64,000 bases of DNA, taken from Streptomyces sp. NRRL S-340 (GTDB taxonomy: Bacteria; Actinomycetota; Actinomycetes; Streptomycetales; Streptomycetaceae). The DNA lies in assembly GCF_000720185.1 (NCBI RefSeq), contig NZ_JOIY01000027.1:1-64000 (forward strand), in the 5' to 3' direction. Shown piece after piece: positions 36,201 to 45,499 of this stretch. A program made the position numbers and the translations under genes. Under the pieces are notes generated by a model. It saw only the letters and a program-made list of their open reading frames with translations. It searched no databases and was not told the DNA's origin. The first letter of the stretch is position 1. Each line of letters begins with the position of its first letter.

Positions 36201-36278
36201 GTCGGCGAATCCCCCGATGCCACCGGTCCGGGGCGGGGCGGCCTGCCGGGTGGGCGCGTCCACCTCGTTCGTGGACAC
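33252..36278 (-). CDS. cvnA: Conservon sensor histidine kinase-like protein (CvnA)
   Basis: A 1008-residue membrane sensor. TM1 is at about residues 34-54 and TM2 at about 330-352, flanking an extracellular nitrate-sensor (NIT)-like helical domain. A HAMP segment, a dimerisation region (SIDHIAVRLRRNADSLML, with the likely phospho-acceptor His) and an HATPase domain follow, with N-box ELLENAVAFSPAG and G-box DHGLGMSAERLA. After about residue 660 there is a very long Pro/Ala/Glu/Thr-rich tail of about 350 residues. GTG 36278 follows a GAAGGAGG ribosome site; the frame is open to 36428. It heads the cvnABCD operon. The ligand is unknown. Confidence 0.93.
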   Translation of the reverse strand: MSTNEVDAPTRQAAPPRTGGIGGFADRWPFRRKLNVLVGVPLTVVGLLLAYLIADQVGQARDAAAAARLVRDSAQVAVLVDRVEAEHQQAVLLSVRYEAQGIGARPSAAAYRTAQAAVDAQVAVVRHAFGDRLPGTEAQALREIEGLSSLRDTVEQGYLPADNIDPAYTGAAKNLIDGLGLDRNAALAATFTGNLLDSLLRADAAHSSFETSVFSATTGDTNALIEFTGAVGSYELYTYQADRFARFATAAQADRLAEMEHTPAQRRIAEAYAELRIDPSSLQANTPDQIRRAFQDALGDYPSYPEQAAARLKIASSLIGEIAGSADDASADAWWRAAGLLAAALFGFLLWLGFSVAVRRSVVRPVQALTGAAQEVSAATGRELARVADDDSDDSGPPRLKDVPVTARDEIGDLAAAFNQVQSTAAALLERQVLSRRNVAEMFGNVGRRVSNLTTRQLALIDAVERGETDPALLERLYSIDHIAVRLRRNADSLMLLAGIREAVLDSGPTALTNVVRAALGQIEGYQRVRLYAGTEIMVAPDVIGDLTLMVAELLENAVAFSPAGSPVEVTVRSDAKGASIAVTDHGLGMSAERLAEENARLIRRERLDVVPTKVLGLFVVGTLARRWEVGVTLTRTAGGGVTAEVTIPSALLLPPGAAASGGDAPADRAASEATAAERNGTGGEAAAGSPGAGAVETTGPRPSTAVVPEPAADTGDEPGALPRRLPRRETSPAASDAETTEGPEPAGAPDTATNPGTAAVREPDERPERTTRPEPAVSPEQAAREQPAGRRDQAADPEPAAVRDQTARPASESASTSASASAPGSQPAVGPPAGRTPFIPRARKETDPAQAASGRTVPGQAGPGQAPASRPLRRRVRGATLRAAGGPSPSARESARPADADAVRSALEEFEAAVERAHRDTGARPAGTPARVPGGTPADPPPAGGPNGPAEPADPAPDSRTGPRAGARTTPAATAHPTTGEPTAPRPTTPDTPDSQYQNDLPEGAEQ
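33811..33849. repeat. Hexanucleotide repeat in the CvnA tail
   Basis: Six to seven copies of GCCGAT-type hexamers with point changes, encoding alternating Ala-Ser in the low-complexity tail. Flanking sequence to about 34030 has further degenerate six-base periodicity (GGTTCCGGG-like). Confidence 0.7.
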
Positions 36279-36507
36279 CGGGCCTCCTTCGAAGGGTGTC
36301 TCCACCCAGGACGTACGTGACGACGACGTTGCGCGACGACACCGGTGCGGCCCGTGTACACCGCTGTGACCGACGTCAACCGCCGTGAAATCTACCGTCT
36401 CTTCGAAGCCGCGCCCGGCTCGTCCCATGTCAAGAATGCGTTACAAAGCAATCGCTTGCGCTTCACAAGTACCAGGGAAACGAAGCCGATCGGTGACCTG
36501 GCTGCTC

Positions 36508-36537
36508 TTGACTGATCGAGAAGCGGCTGGATTGGAT
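36508..36537 (+). promoter_or_regulatory. Possible promoter of the binding-protein/lyase operon
   Basis: TTGACT (36508-36513), an 18-bp spacer and TTGGAT (36532-36537) lie about 80 bp upstream of the GTG at 36617. The whole divergent interval 36279-36616 (338 bp) holds no gene and is AT-richer around 36425-36550. A perfect TTGACA on the minus strand (36433-36428) could belong to the conservon promoter, but I see no matching -10. Confidence 0.4.
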
Positions 36538-36616
36538 CAGTAAAGTGCGGTGTTCCGCATGCCGTACTCCTTTGTCCCCGCCCTGCCCCACGACTTCCCA
36601 ACCCGGAACGAGAATC

Positions 36617-37579
36617 GTGACTTCTTACGCGAAGAGCACCAGGTCCAGCACGAGGCGCGCCGGCGCGGCCACCGTCGCCCTCGCCGCCACCGTCGCACTC
36701 CTCGCCGGGTGTTCGTCCTCCGGCGACAAGTCCGGCAGCGACCCGCTCGCGGGCGGCAAGGCGAGCGGTGACAGCGTGGTCGTCGGCTCCAACAACTTCG
36801 CCGAGAGCATCCTGCTGGCCGACATCTACGGCGAGGCCCTGAAGGCCAAGGGTGTCAAGGTCACCTACAAGCACAACATCGGCAGCCGCGAGACCACCTA
36901 CGGTCTGCTCAAGAACGGTTCCGTGACCGTCCTGCCCGAGTACAACGGCGCGCTGCTGGCCTACCTGGACAAGAACGCCGCCCCGAAGACGGTCGCCGCC
37001 ACGACGGCCGCGATCAACGCCAAGCTCGACCCCAAGCTGACGCTGCTGGAGCCGTCGCCCGCGCAGAACAAGGACTCGGTCACCGTCAACGCCGCGACGG
37101 CGGAGAAGTACCGGCTGACCGACAAGTCCTCCATCGCGGACCTCAAGGACGCCGCGAAGGACATCGTCATCGGCGGCTCGCCCGAGTTCCAGACGCGCCG
37201 GCAGGGCCTGCTCGGCCTGAAGTCGCTGTACGGGCTGGAGTTCAAGTCCTTCAAGGCGCTGGACGCGGGCGGCCCGCTGACCCAGGCGGCGCTGAAGAAG
37301 GACACCGTGCAGGCCGCGGACGTCTTCACCACGGACCCGACCATCGCCAAGGAGAAGTTCGTCGTCCTGCAGGACCCGAAGAACCTCTTCGGGTTCGAGA
37401 ACGTCCAGCCGCTCGTCTACAAGAGCGGACTCGACCAGAAGGGCGTCGAAGCGCTCAACGCGCTCTCCGCCAAGCTGGACACGGCCACCCTGCTGGACCT
37501 CGACACGCAGGTGCAGTCGCAGAACAAGGACCCGCTGGACGTGGCCAAGGCCTGGCTGAAGTCGGCCGGTCTCGTCTGA
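36617..37579 (+). CDS. OpuC-family solute-binding lipoprotein
   Basis: A 320-residue extracellular binding lipoprotein with lipobox LAGC (Cys32). It has the type II OpuC/ProX-like fold: VVVGSNNFAESILLADIYGE, KHNIGSRETTYGLLKNGSVT, VLPEYNGALLAYL and ADVFTTDPTIAKEKF match the family's conserved strands around the ligand cage. Family ligands are quaternary amines such as glycine betaine, choline and carnitine, and also ergothioneine in EgtU-type members. The GTG start was chosen by the signal peptide. It very likely serves the transporter at 29091-31641. The ammonia-lyase-like gene follows after 11 bp. Confidence 0.88.
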   Translation: MTSYAKSTRSSTRRAGAATVALAATVALLAGCSSSGDKSGSDPLAGGKASGDSVVVGSNNFAESILLADIYGEALKAKGVKVTYKHNIGSRETTYGLLKNGSVTVLPEYNGALLAYLDKNAAPKTVAATTAAINAKLDPKLTLLEPSPAQNKDSVTVNAATAEKYRLTDKSSIADLKDAAKDIVIGGSPEFQTRRQGLLGLKSLYGLEFKSFKALDAGGPLTQAALKKDTVQAADVFTTDPTIAKEKFVVLQDPKNLFGFENVQPLVYKSGLDQKGVEALNALSAKLDTATLLDLDTQVQSQNKDPLDVAKAWLKSAGLV

Positions 37580-37590
37580 CCGGACCGGCA

Positions 37591-39387
37591 GTGGACAGTG
37601 CGACGCGGGCGCCCCGGGACGCGGAGGACACCCGTGTCGCGCTGGACGGCCGCCACCTCTCGCCGGCCGGCGTGGTCCGCCTCGCCGACGCCGCGGCCGA
37701 ACCCGTCGTACCGCGCGAGGCGCTGGCACGGGCCCACCGCTCCTGGCGGGCCGCCGGGCGCCTGGCCGCGGGCGGCAGGCTCTACGGCCGCGGCACCGGT
37801 GTCGGCGCGCACCGCTCGGTGCCGGTGGACAGCCGGGACGAGGCCGAGCACGGCCTGCGGCTGCTGCGCAGTCACGCGGGCGGGGCGGGCGCGGTGCTCC
37901 CGGCCCGGCAGATCCGGGCGATGCTGGCCGTCCGCGCCAACCAGCTCCTCGCCGGCGGCTCCGGCATCCAGCCCGCTTTCGTCACCGCCCTCACCGAGGC
38001 ACTCCGGCTCGGTGTGCACCCGGCGGTCAACGAGTACGGCGGCCTGGGCACCGGAGACCTGACGGCCCTCGCGCAGACGGGCCTGACCCTCATCGGCGAA
38101 CGCCCCTGGCTGAACGGCACCCCGGCCGGCGCGGGCCGGTCCCGCGCGATGGCACCGCAGCAGGGCGTGCCCGGGCGCCGCGACCCGGGCGACGGACTCG
38201 GCGGATCCCTGACGCCGGGCGCCCTCGTGGAGAACACCCCGGCCGACGGCGTCCCGCCCGCGCGCGGATACCGTGCGGCGCAGACCTCGCCCGGTCCGGG
38301 CGGCGGCGCGGAGACGGGGCACCGCGCGGGCCCTGTGGCGGAGCCGGAGCACCGTCCGGGTCCCGCGGCCGAGATGTCACCGCGTCCGGGCGGCGCGGCG
38401 CGGGAGGCGCCCCTCGCGGGCACCGCCACCGCCGTTCCCGCGCTGCCCGCCCCCGTAGTGCCGCAGCCCGGCGACGCGCTCGCACTGCTCAGCAGCAACG
38501 CGCTCACCCTCGGCCAGGCCGCGCTCGCCTGCCACGACCTCGACGTGCTGCTGCGCGCCACGCACGCCGTGGCCGCCCTGTCGCTCGCCGCGGTCTCCGG
38601 TTCCCTGGAGGCGTACGCCGACCAGGTCCACGCGCTGCGCCCCTACCCCGGGGCCGCCCGCGCCGCCGCGGAGGTGCGGCGACTGTCCGGGCCGCCCGGC
38701 CCGCCGCACGGCACCGGAGAGCAACGGATCCAGGACCCGTTCGGTTTCCGCGCCTTCCCGCAGGCGCACGGCCCCGCCCTCCAAGCGGCGGACGCGCTGC
38801 GGCACATCGTCGAGGTGGAGGTCAACTGCCCCTCGGAGAACCCGCTCATCAGCGCCGACGGCACGACGGCCTACCACCACGGCGGCTTCTACGCGGCCCC
38901 GCTCGGCCTCGCCCTGGACGCCCTCGACCTCGCCGTGCTGCAGACCGCCCAGCTGTCGGCCGCCCGTCTCGCCGCGCTGGGCCGCCCGGACCTCACCGGC
39001 CTGCCCGCCTTCCTGGCCGAAGGTCCGCCGGGCAGCTCCGGCACGATGATCCTGGAGTACACCGCGAACTCCGCCCTCGCCGAGCTGCGCGCCTGCGCCG
39101 CGCCCGCCTCGGCCGGTCACGCGGTGCTCTCCCACGGCCTGGAGGAGGCCGCCAGCTTCGCCTCCCAGGCAGCCCGCCAGGCGCTGCGCGCGGTGGACGC
39201 CTACGCGACCGTCCTGGCGTGCGAACTGGTGGTCGCCGTCCGGGCGTTGCGCCGGCGTGCGCGGCCGCCGCGCACCGCGGCCTTCGCCGTGGCCGCCGCC
39301 GCGCTGCCCGCCGGCACCGAGGACCGCCCGCTGACGGCGGACGTCACCACCGCGACCGAGATCCTGCCGGTCCTGGCGGGACTGTGA
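37591..39387 (+). CDS. HAL/PAL-family lyase with altered MIO motif
   Basis: A 598-residue member of the aromatic amino acid ammonia-lyase family. Family blocks: LYGRGTGVG (with the catalytic Tyr65), a GDLTALAQTG-type motif, QDPFGFRAFPQAHG, VNCPSENPLI and PGSSGTMILEYTANS. The tripeptide that cyclises to the MIO electrophile, normally Ala-Ser-Gly, is Gly153-Thr154-Gly155 here. So MIO is probably absent, or would have to form from Thr. A Pro/Gly/Ala-rich insert of about 115 residues (about 177-293) interrupts the helical core. The gene begins 11 bp after the OpuC-type binding-protein gene, so they form an operon. An elimination reaction on a betaine-like substrate, which needs no MIO, would fit. 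A degenerate, inactive HAL is the alternative. Confidence 0.85.
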   Translation: MDSATRAPRDAEDTRVALDGRHLSPAGVVRLADAAAEPVVPREALARAHRSWRAAGRLAAGGRLYGRGTGVGAHRSVPVDSRDEAEHGLRLLRSHAGGAGAVLPARQIRAMLAVRANQLLAGGSGIQPAFVTALTEALRLGVHPAVNEYGGLGTGDLTALAQTGLTLIGERPWLNGTPAGAGRSRAMAPQQGVPGRRDPGDGLGGSLTPGALVENTPADGVPPARGYRAAQTSPGPGGGAETGHRAGPVAEPEHRPGPAAEMSPRPGGAAREAPLAGTATAVPALPAPVVPQPGDALALLSSNALTLGQAALACHDLDVLLRATHAVAALSLAAVSGSLEAYADQVHALRPYPGAARAAAEVRRLSGPPGPPHGTGEQRIQDPFGFRAFPQAHGPALQAADALRHIVEVEVNCPSENPLISADGTTAYHHGGFYAAPLGLALDALDLAVLQTAQLSAARLAALGRPDLTGLPAFLAEGPPGSSGTMILEYTANSALAELRACAAPASAGHAVLSHGLEEAASFASQAARQALRAVDAYATVLACELVVAVRALRRRARPPRTAAFAVAAAALPAGTEDRPLTADVTTATEILPVLAGL

Positions 39388-39436
39388 TCGCGCGGGCGGG
39401 CGGCGACGGGCGGCGCGGCGGTGCCGGCGGCGCTTC

Positions 39437-39892
39437 TCAGAGGTCGAACTCGTGCGGCGGCAGGTCCAGCGCGTAGCAGGCCTCACGGACCACGGCCCGC
39501 TCGGTCTTGTCGAAGTCGCCGTCCGCGCCGCCGATCACGATGCCGATCTGGACGACGGCCCGCGCCTCTGCGGGCTTCTTCTTCGCCTTGGCGATCTCCT
39601 GGAGCACGCTCACCTTGCCGAAGTCGAAGTCGGCGGTCAGCTTGTCCAGGTTCTCCTCGAAGCGGCGGCGCAGGTCGTCCGCGGGGAAGTTCTGCAGGAC
39701 CTCGTTGCCGGCGATCAGCTGGGCGACGCGCCGGCGTTCCGAGGGGTCCACGGTGCCGTCGGCGGCGGCCACGAGCGCGCACATCGCCATGCTCGCGTCA
39801 CGGAAGGCGCCGCTCTTCAGGTCGTTCTTCTTCGCCACCAGCTGGGTCTGCATCTGCGTCGCGGAATCCTTGATGCGGTCCCACAGGGCCAT
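39437..39892 (-). CDS. TerB-family tellurite resistance protein
   Basis: A 151-residue TerB-like protein: MALWDRIKDSATQMQTQLVA, then AMCALVAAADGTVDPSERRR and GIVIGGADGDFDKTERAVVR. The last two contain the paired acidic metal-binding helices of TerB, and PPHEFDL closes the domain. TerB is associated with membrane-linked stress and tellurite-resistance systems; here it stands alone without terC or terD. ATG 39892 follows GGAGAG. It is convergent with the lyase gene and divergent from cprB. Confidence 0.9.
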   Translation of the reverse strand: MALWDRIKDSATQMQTQLVAKKNDLKSGAFRDASMAMCALVAAADGTVDPSERRRVAQLIAGNEVLQNFPADDLRRRFEENLDKLTADFDFGKVSVLQEIAKAKKKPAEARAVVQIGIVIGGADGDFDKTERAVVREACYALDLPPHEFDL

Positions 39893-39918
39893 GGTGCTCT
39901 CCAAATGTCGGATCGTTC

Positions 39919-39941
39919 AGTTCTACAGCACCGTAGAAACT
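39919..39941. promoter_or_regulatory. Palindrome in the terB promoter
   Basis: An imperfect dyad, AGTTCTAC (39919-39926), six bases, then GTAGAAACT (39933-39941), 27 bp upstream of the terB start. It looks like an operator; the regulator is unknown. The rest of the 332-bp gap to cprB is AT-richer than average, with T-runs at 40056-40099. Confidence 0.4.
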
Positions 39942-40181
39942 AGCGGCGGCGCGGATAAGTTCCGCGCGGCGCCGACGAGTACCGGTCGCCTTCCACCGGT
40001 CGCCGGATCCCCACCCGTGCGATCCCACGAGGCGGTACAGAAGAAACCGTCCTGCTGGTTTTGAACACTCCTCCGTTTGTGCGTATTTGGCAGCTTTTAG
40101 ACCGGTGTGTCGCCATGAACGAACCAACTCACCTGTCTGGTGACGGGGTTGGCCGGTGGGCTATCGTGGAACGAGCAGGAA

Positions 40182-40204
40182 ACAAACAGCGCGCCCCGTT
40201 CGTT
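40182..40204. promoter_or_regulatory. ARE-like CprB/gamma-butyrolactone receptor operator
   Basis: ACAAACAGCGCGCCCCGTTC and the following GTT form an imperfect inverted repeat. It closely resembles the consensus reported for CprA/CprB-type receptors (ACATACGGGACGCCCCGTTT and following AT). It lies 20 bp before the cprB ATG, overlapping the leader and probably the promoter, which suggests autoregulation. Confidence 0.6.
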
Positions 40205-40224
40205 AGAGCAGGAGTCTTCTGGCC

Positions 40225-40887
40225 ATGGCGAGGCAGTTACGCGCCGAGCAGACACGCTCGACGATCATCACGGCGGCTGCCGACCTGTTCGACCGGCACG
40301 GCTACGAGCGCACCAGCCTGAGCGACATCGTCGAGCACGCCCAGGTCACCAAGGGCGCCCTGTACTTCCATTTCGCGGCCAAGGAGGACCTGGCCCACGC
40401 CATCATGGAGCTTCAGTCCCGGGCCGTGCGCCAGGTGACGGGCGAGGTGGAGGAGCGGGGTTGTCCGTCCCTGGAAGCGCTGATGCGCATCACCTTCGCC
40501 TTCACCCGGCTGTCCGTCGAGGGTCCGGTCGTCCGCGCGGGCTTCCGGCTCGCCACCGGCGGCGTCGAGGTGCGGCCACCGCTGCGCCACCCCTTCACGG
40601 AGTGGCTGGAGATCGCCACGAACCGGCTCCTCGCCGCGGTGCGGGAGGCCGACGTCCACCCCGACGTCGACGTCCATGCCGCCGCGCGCTCCCTGGTCTC
40701 CTTCTTCGTCGGCACCCGGGTCGCGGGCCGGCCCCTGGAACCGGTGGCCCGGCTGCCGCGCAGGACGACCGAGATGTGGCACCTGCTGATCCGCGGCCTG
40801 GTGCCCGTCCCCCGGCGACCGCGCTACCTCGGCCTCGCCGCCCAGCTGGAGCGGGAGACCGCCCTCGCCGATCCGCTGACCCGCTGA
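40225..40887 (+). CDS. cprB: TetR-type gamma-butyrolactone receptor homologue (CprB-like)
   Basis: A 220-residue regulator. The N-terminal helix-turn-helix (TSLSDIVEHAQVTKGALYFHFAAKEDLAHAI) and the ligand-pocket domain closely match, from memory, S. coelicolor CprB, a homologue of the gamma-butyrolactone receptors that control antibiotic production and sporulation. It also sits near geosmin synthase there. Codon 5 is TTA (40237-40239), so full translation should need the bldA leucyl-tRNA and be delayed to development. ATG 40225 has AGGAG 11 nt upstream. An ARE-like palindrome precedes it, implying self-repression. No butyrolactone synthase gene is nearby. Confidence 0.9.
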   Translation: MARQLRAEQTRSTIITAAADLFDRHGYERTSLSDIVEHAQVTKGALYFHFAAKEDLAHAIMELQSRAVRQVTGEVEERGCPSLEALMRITFAFTRLSVEGPVVRAGFRLATGGVEVRPPLRHPFTEWLEIATNRLLAAVREADVHPDVDVHAAARSLVSFFVGTRVAGRPLEPVARLPRRTTEMWHLLIRGLVPVPRRPRYLGLAAQLERETALADPLTR

Positions 40888-43545
<2,658 letters not shown>

Positions 43546-43557
43546 ACGGGCACCGGT

Positions 43558-44401
43558 TCAGCTCCGCCCGGTGCGGGGGCCGGCCCCGGTGCCCGTGCCG
43601 GAGCCGGGGGCGGTGGAGGTCAGGGTGTGGGGGCGCGGCGGTCGGCGCCGGTCCGGGCCAGCGCCGCGTGCTCTGGTTCATGACGATCTCGTCCAGCCCG
43701 CGGATCAGGGCCGCCCGTGCGTGCTCCCTCAGGCCCAGGTCCACGGCCGGCCCGGCCCAGGCGAGCAGCGGTTCACCGGGACCGCGTGGCCCGTCGGGGC
43801 CGGTCGCGGGCCGGGGGAGCGCGTCGGGGGCGTGGGCGAGGACCGTCTCGCGCAACGTCGGCCGGGGGTGGGAGTCCAGCAGGGCGTAGGCACATCCCTC
43901 CTCGGCGTTGAGCAGCAGGAAGCCGGGCTCGGTGCGCAGCAGCGCCGCGTGCAGCAGCGCGACGAGTTCCACGGGCGAGCGCTCGGGCAGGCCGAGGGCG
44001 GCACGCAGTTCGGCCCGCTCCTCGTCGATGCCGTAGTCCTCGCGCATCTCCGCCTCGGACTCGGCGACCAGGGCGAGGATCTCCTCCGCGCCGTCGGCCG
44101 GTGACAGGTCCAGGCAGTCCTGCCACCCGGGCAGGCCGATGAGCACCTCGAGCGCCGTGTCCACGTCGGAGCCGATGATCCCCGCCGAGCCCTCAGAGTC
44201 GGCGTAGAGCACGGAGCCGTCGCCGCACACGAAGTACGTGCCGCCCGACGCGTCGCCCGCGATCGGCTCCAGGGGGCCGCCGGAGGCGAGCCGGACCGGC
44301 TCGACGTGGTCGGCGCTTCCCAGGTCGAACTCGAAGGGGAAGGCCGCCAGTTCGGCCAGGCGCGGGCTGCTCCGCAGCTTGCGCAGGAGGTGGTCGCTCA
44401 T
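43558..44401 (-). CDS. Conserved protein of unknown function, probable 3'-end frameshift
   Basis: The product starts MSDHLLRKLRSSPRLAELAA and continues with a soluble acidic domain: YFVCGDGSVLYADSEGSAGI, LEVLIGLPGWQDCLDLSPAD and LVALLHAALLRTEPGFLLLN. This looks like a SUKH/SMI1-type or similar small binding domain, though I cannot name it firmly. As written, its frame runs past 43545 and continues antisense into geoA to a stop at 43172, a 374-bp overlap with an Arg/Pro-rich end. If one base is dropped in the G-run at 43629-43633, the frame moves to one that stops at 43558, 12 bp short of geoA, with full GC bias. I annotate that shorter end. The start is ATG 44401. Confidence 0.6.
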
Positions 44402-44498
44402 GCCGCCGAACGTAACAGCCCTCACCGGCAGCGGTCCTCGCCGCGGGCAGCCGCCACCGACAACGGCCTTTGCCGCGGGCAGACGTCCCCGACCTCAG

Positions 44499-44612
44499 CC
44501 GTCCCCGACGACAGTCATCACAGAAAACAACCGTCCCCGCCAACCGCCGTGCCCGACAACAGTCATCACTGCCAACCGCCGTGCCCGACAACAGTCATCA
44601 CCGCCGACAACC
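44499..44612. repeat. Direct repeats upstream of the PDZ gene
   Basis: The 10-mer ACAGTCATCA occurs at 44511, 44559 and 44591. The last two belong to near-perfect 32-bp units (CAACCGCCGTGCCCGACAAC followed by AGTCATCAC) starting at 44541 and 44573. The first is a diverged unit. The array lies 150-260 bp before the PDZ gene start, in a 360-bp interval that holds no gene. Confidence 0.75.
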
Positions 44613-44761
44613 CGTCCCCGGCACAGGCGCTCGCCGTGGGCGGCCGCTCAGTCCCGCCGCTTTTCCTCCCGTCGCCTTCAGTCTCACTCGTTCGTGGCTC
44701 GTGGCGGGCCCGGGAGCCGGGTAGGCACCAGCCGGAGGCCGAAGGAGGCCGGAGGAGAACG

Positions 44762-45355
44762 ATGGAACAGACTGCGTTGCGACCCAAGCCGTTGCCCGGC
44801 GGCGAGCCCGGTGCGGGCGCCGCGCGCGAGCGCGTCCGCCCGCAGCCCGGGAACCGGCGGGGCCGCCGGTTCACCGCGGCGGTGTGCGGCCTGGTCGCGG
44901 GCCTGGTCCTGCTGCTGGCCGGTGTCGGCCTGGGCGCGGTGGGCGCCACGGTCATCGGCATGAGCAGGCTGGCCGAGGTGCAGCGCCTGGCGGGGACGGC
45001 GGGGGCGGCGGCCGCCGCCGGGCAGGCGCCGCCGGCGAGGTCCGGGCCGGCGGGCCGGACACCGGCCGCGAGTGACGCGCCCGCGCCGGTGGGCCCGGCC
45101 CTCGGGCTGGAGGCGGTGGACGACGACGGGCCCGGAGCCCGGGTCGTCGGTGTGCACGTGCCGGGGCCCGCGTACTCGGCCGGGCTGGTCCGCGGGGACG
45201 TCCTGCTCGTGTTCGACGGAACGCGGATCGACTCGGCGGCGGACCTCGCGCGCGCGGTGGCCGGGGCCGGCCCGGGCCACCGGGTGGTCCTGACCGTGCG
45301 GCACCCCGGCGGCGGGTACCAGCAGCTCCACGTCACGCCGGGCGTCCTCACCTGA
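44762..45355 (+). CDS. Membrane-anchored PDZ-domain protein
   Basis: A 197-residue protein with a Pro/Arg-rich cytoplasmic start, one membrane helix (FTAAVCGLVAGLVLLLAGVG and onward, about 39-66), an Ala/Pro-rich linker and an extracellular PDZ domain. The PDZ part is PALGLEAVDDDGPGARVVGV, GPAYSAGLVRGDVLLVFDGT and VVLTVRHPGGG (about 115-190), as in HtrA-type proteins but with no protease domain. It may bind protein C termini at the cell surface. ATG 44762 follows GGAGGAG. Repeat arrays flank the gene on both sides, and the downstream one begins within the stop codon region. Confidence 0.85.
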   Translation: MEQTALRPKPLPGGEPGAGAARERVRPQPGNRRGRRFTAAVCGLVAGLVLLLAGVGLGAVGATVIGMSRLAEVQRLAGTAGAAAAAGQAPPARSGPAGRTPAASDAPAPVGPALGLEAVDDDGPGARVVGVHVPGPAYSAGLVRGDVLLVFDGTRIDSAADLARAVAGAGPGHRVVLTVRHPGGGYQQLHVTPGVLT

Positions 45356-45486
45356 CGTCACGGCACACCGGGCGCCACCCAACAGATGCCGGGCCGCTTG
45401 ATGCCACGGATCAGGCCGCCGGCCACCTGACGTCACGGATCACACCCGGCGCCCCCTATCAAGTCGCGGGCCACCTGACGCCGCGG
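45349..45486. repeat. Direct repeats at the PDZ gene's 3' end
   Basis: CACCTGACGTCACGG occurs exactly at 45349-45363 (spanning the PDZ stop codon) and 45424-45438, and with two changes at 45472-45486. Each is followed by an ATCACACCCGGCGCC-like block. Spacings are 75 and 48 bp. Confidence 0.75.
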
Positions 45487-45499
45487 ATCGGGCCAGGGA

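Noticed and set aside
33348..36320. A 990-codon frame antisense to the conservon kinase
   Set aside because: Gly/Arg/Val-rich shadow of a confidently identified sensor kinase.
44499..44612. Direct repeats considered as a CRISPR array
   Set aside because: Units are nearly contiguous without distinct spacers of constant length, and there are no cas genes.
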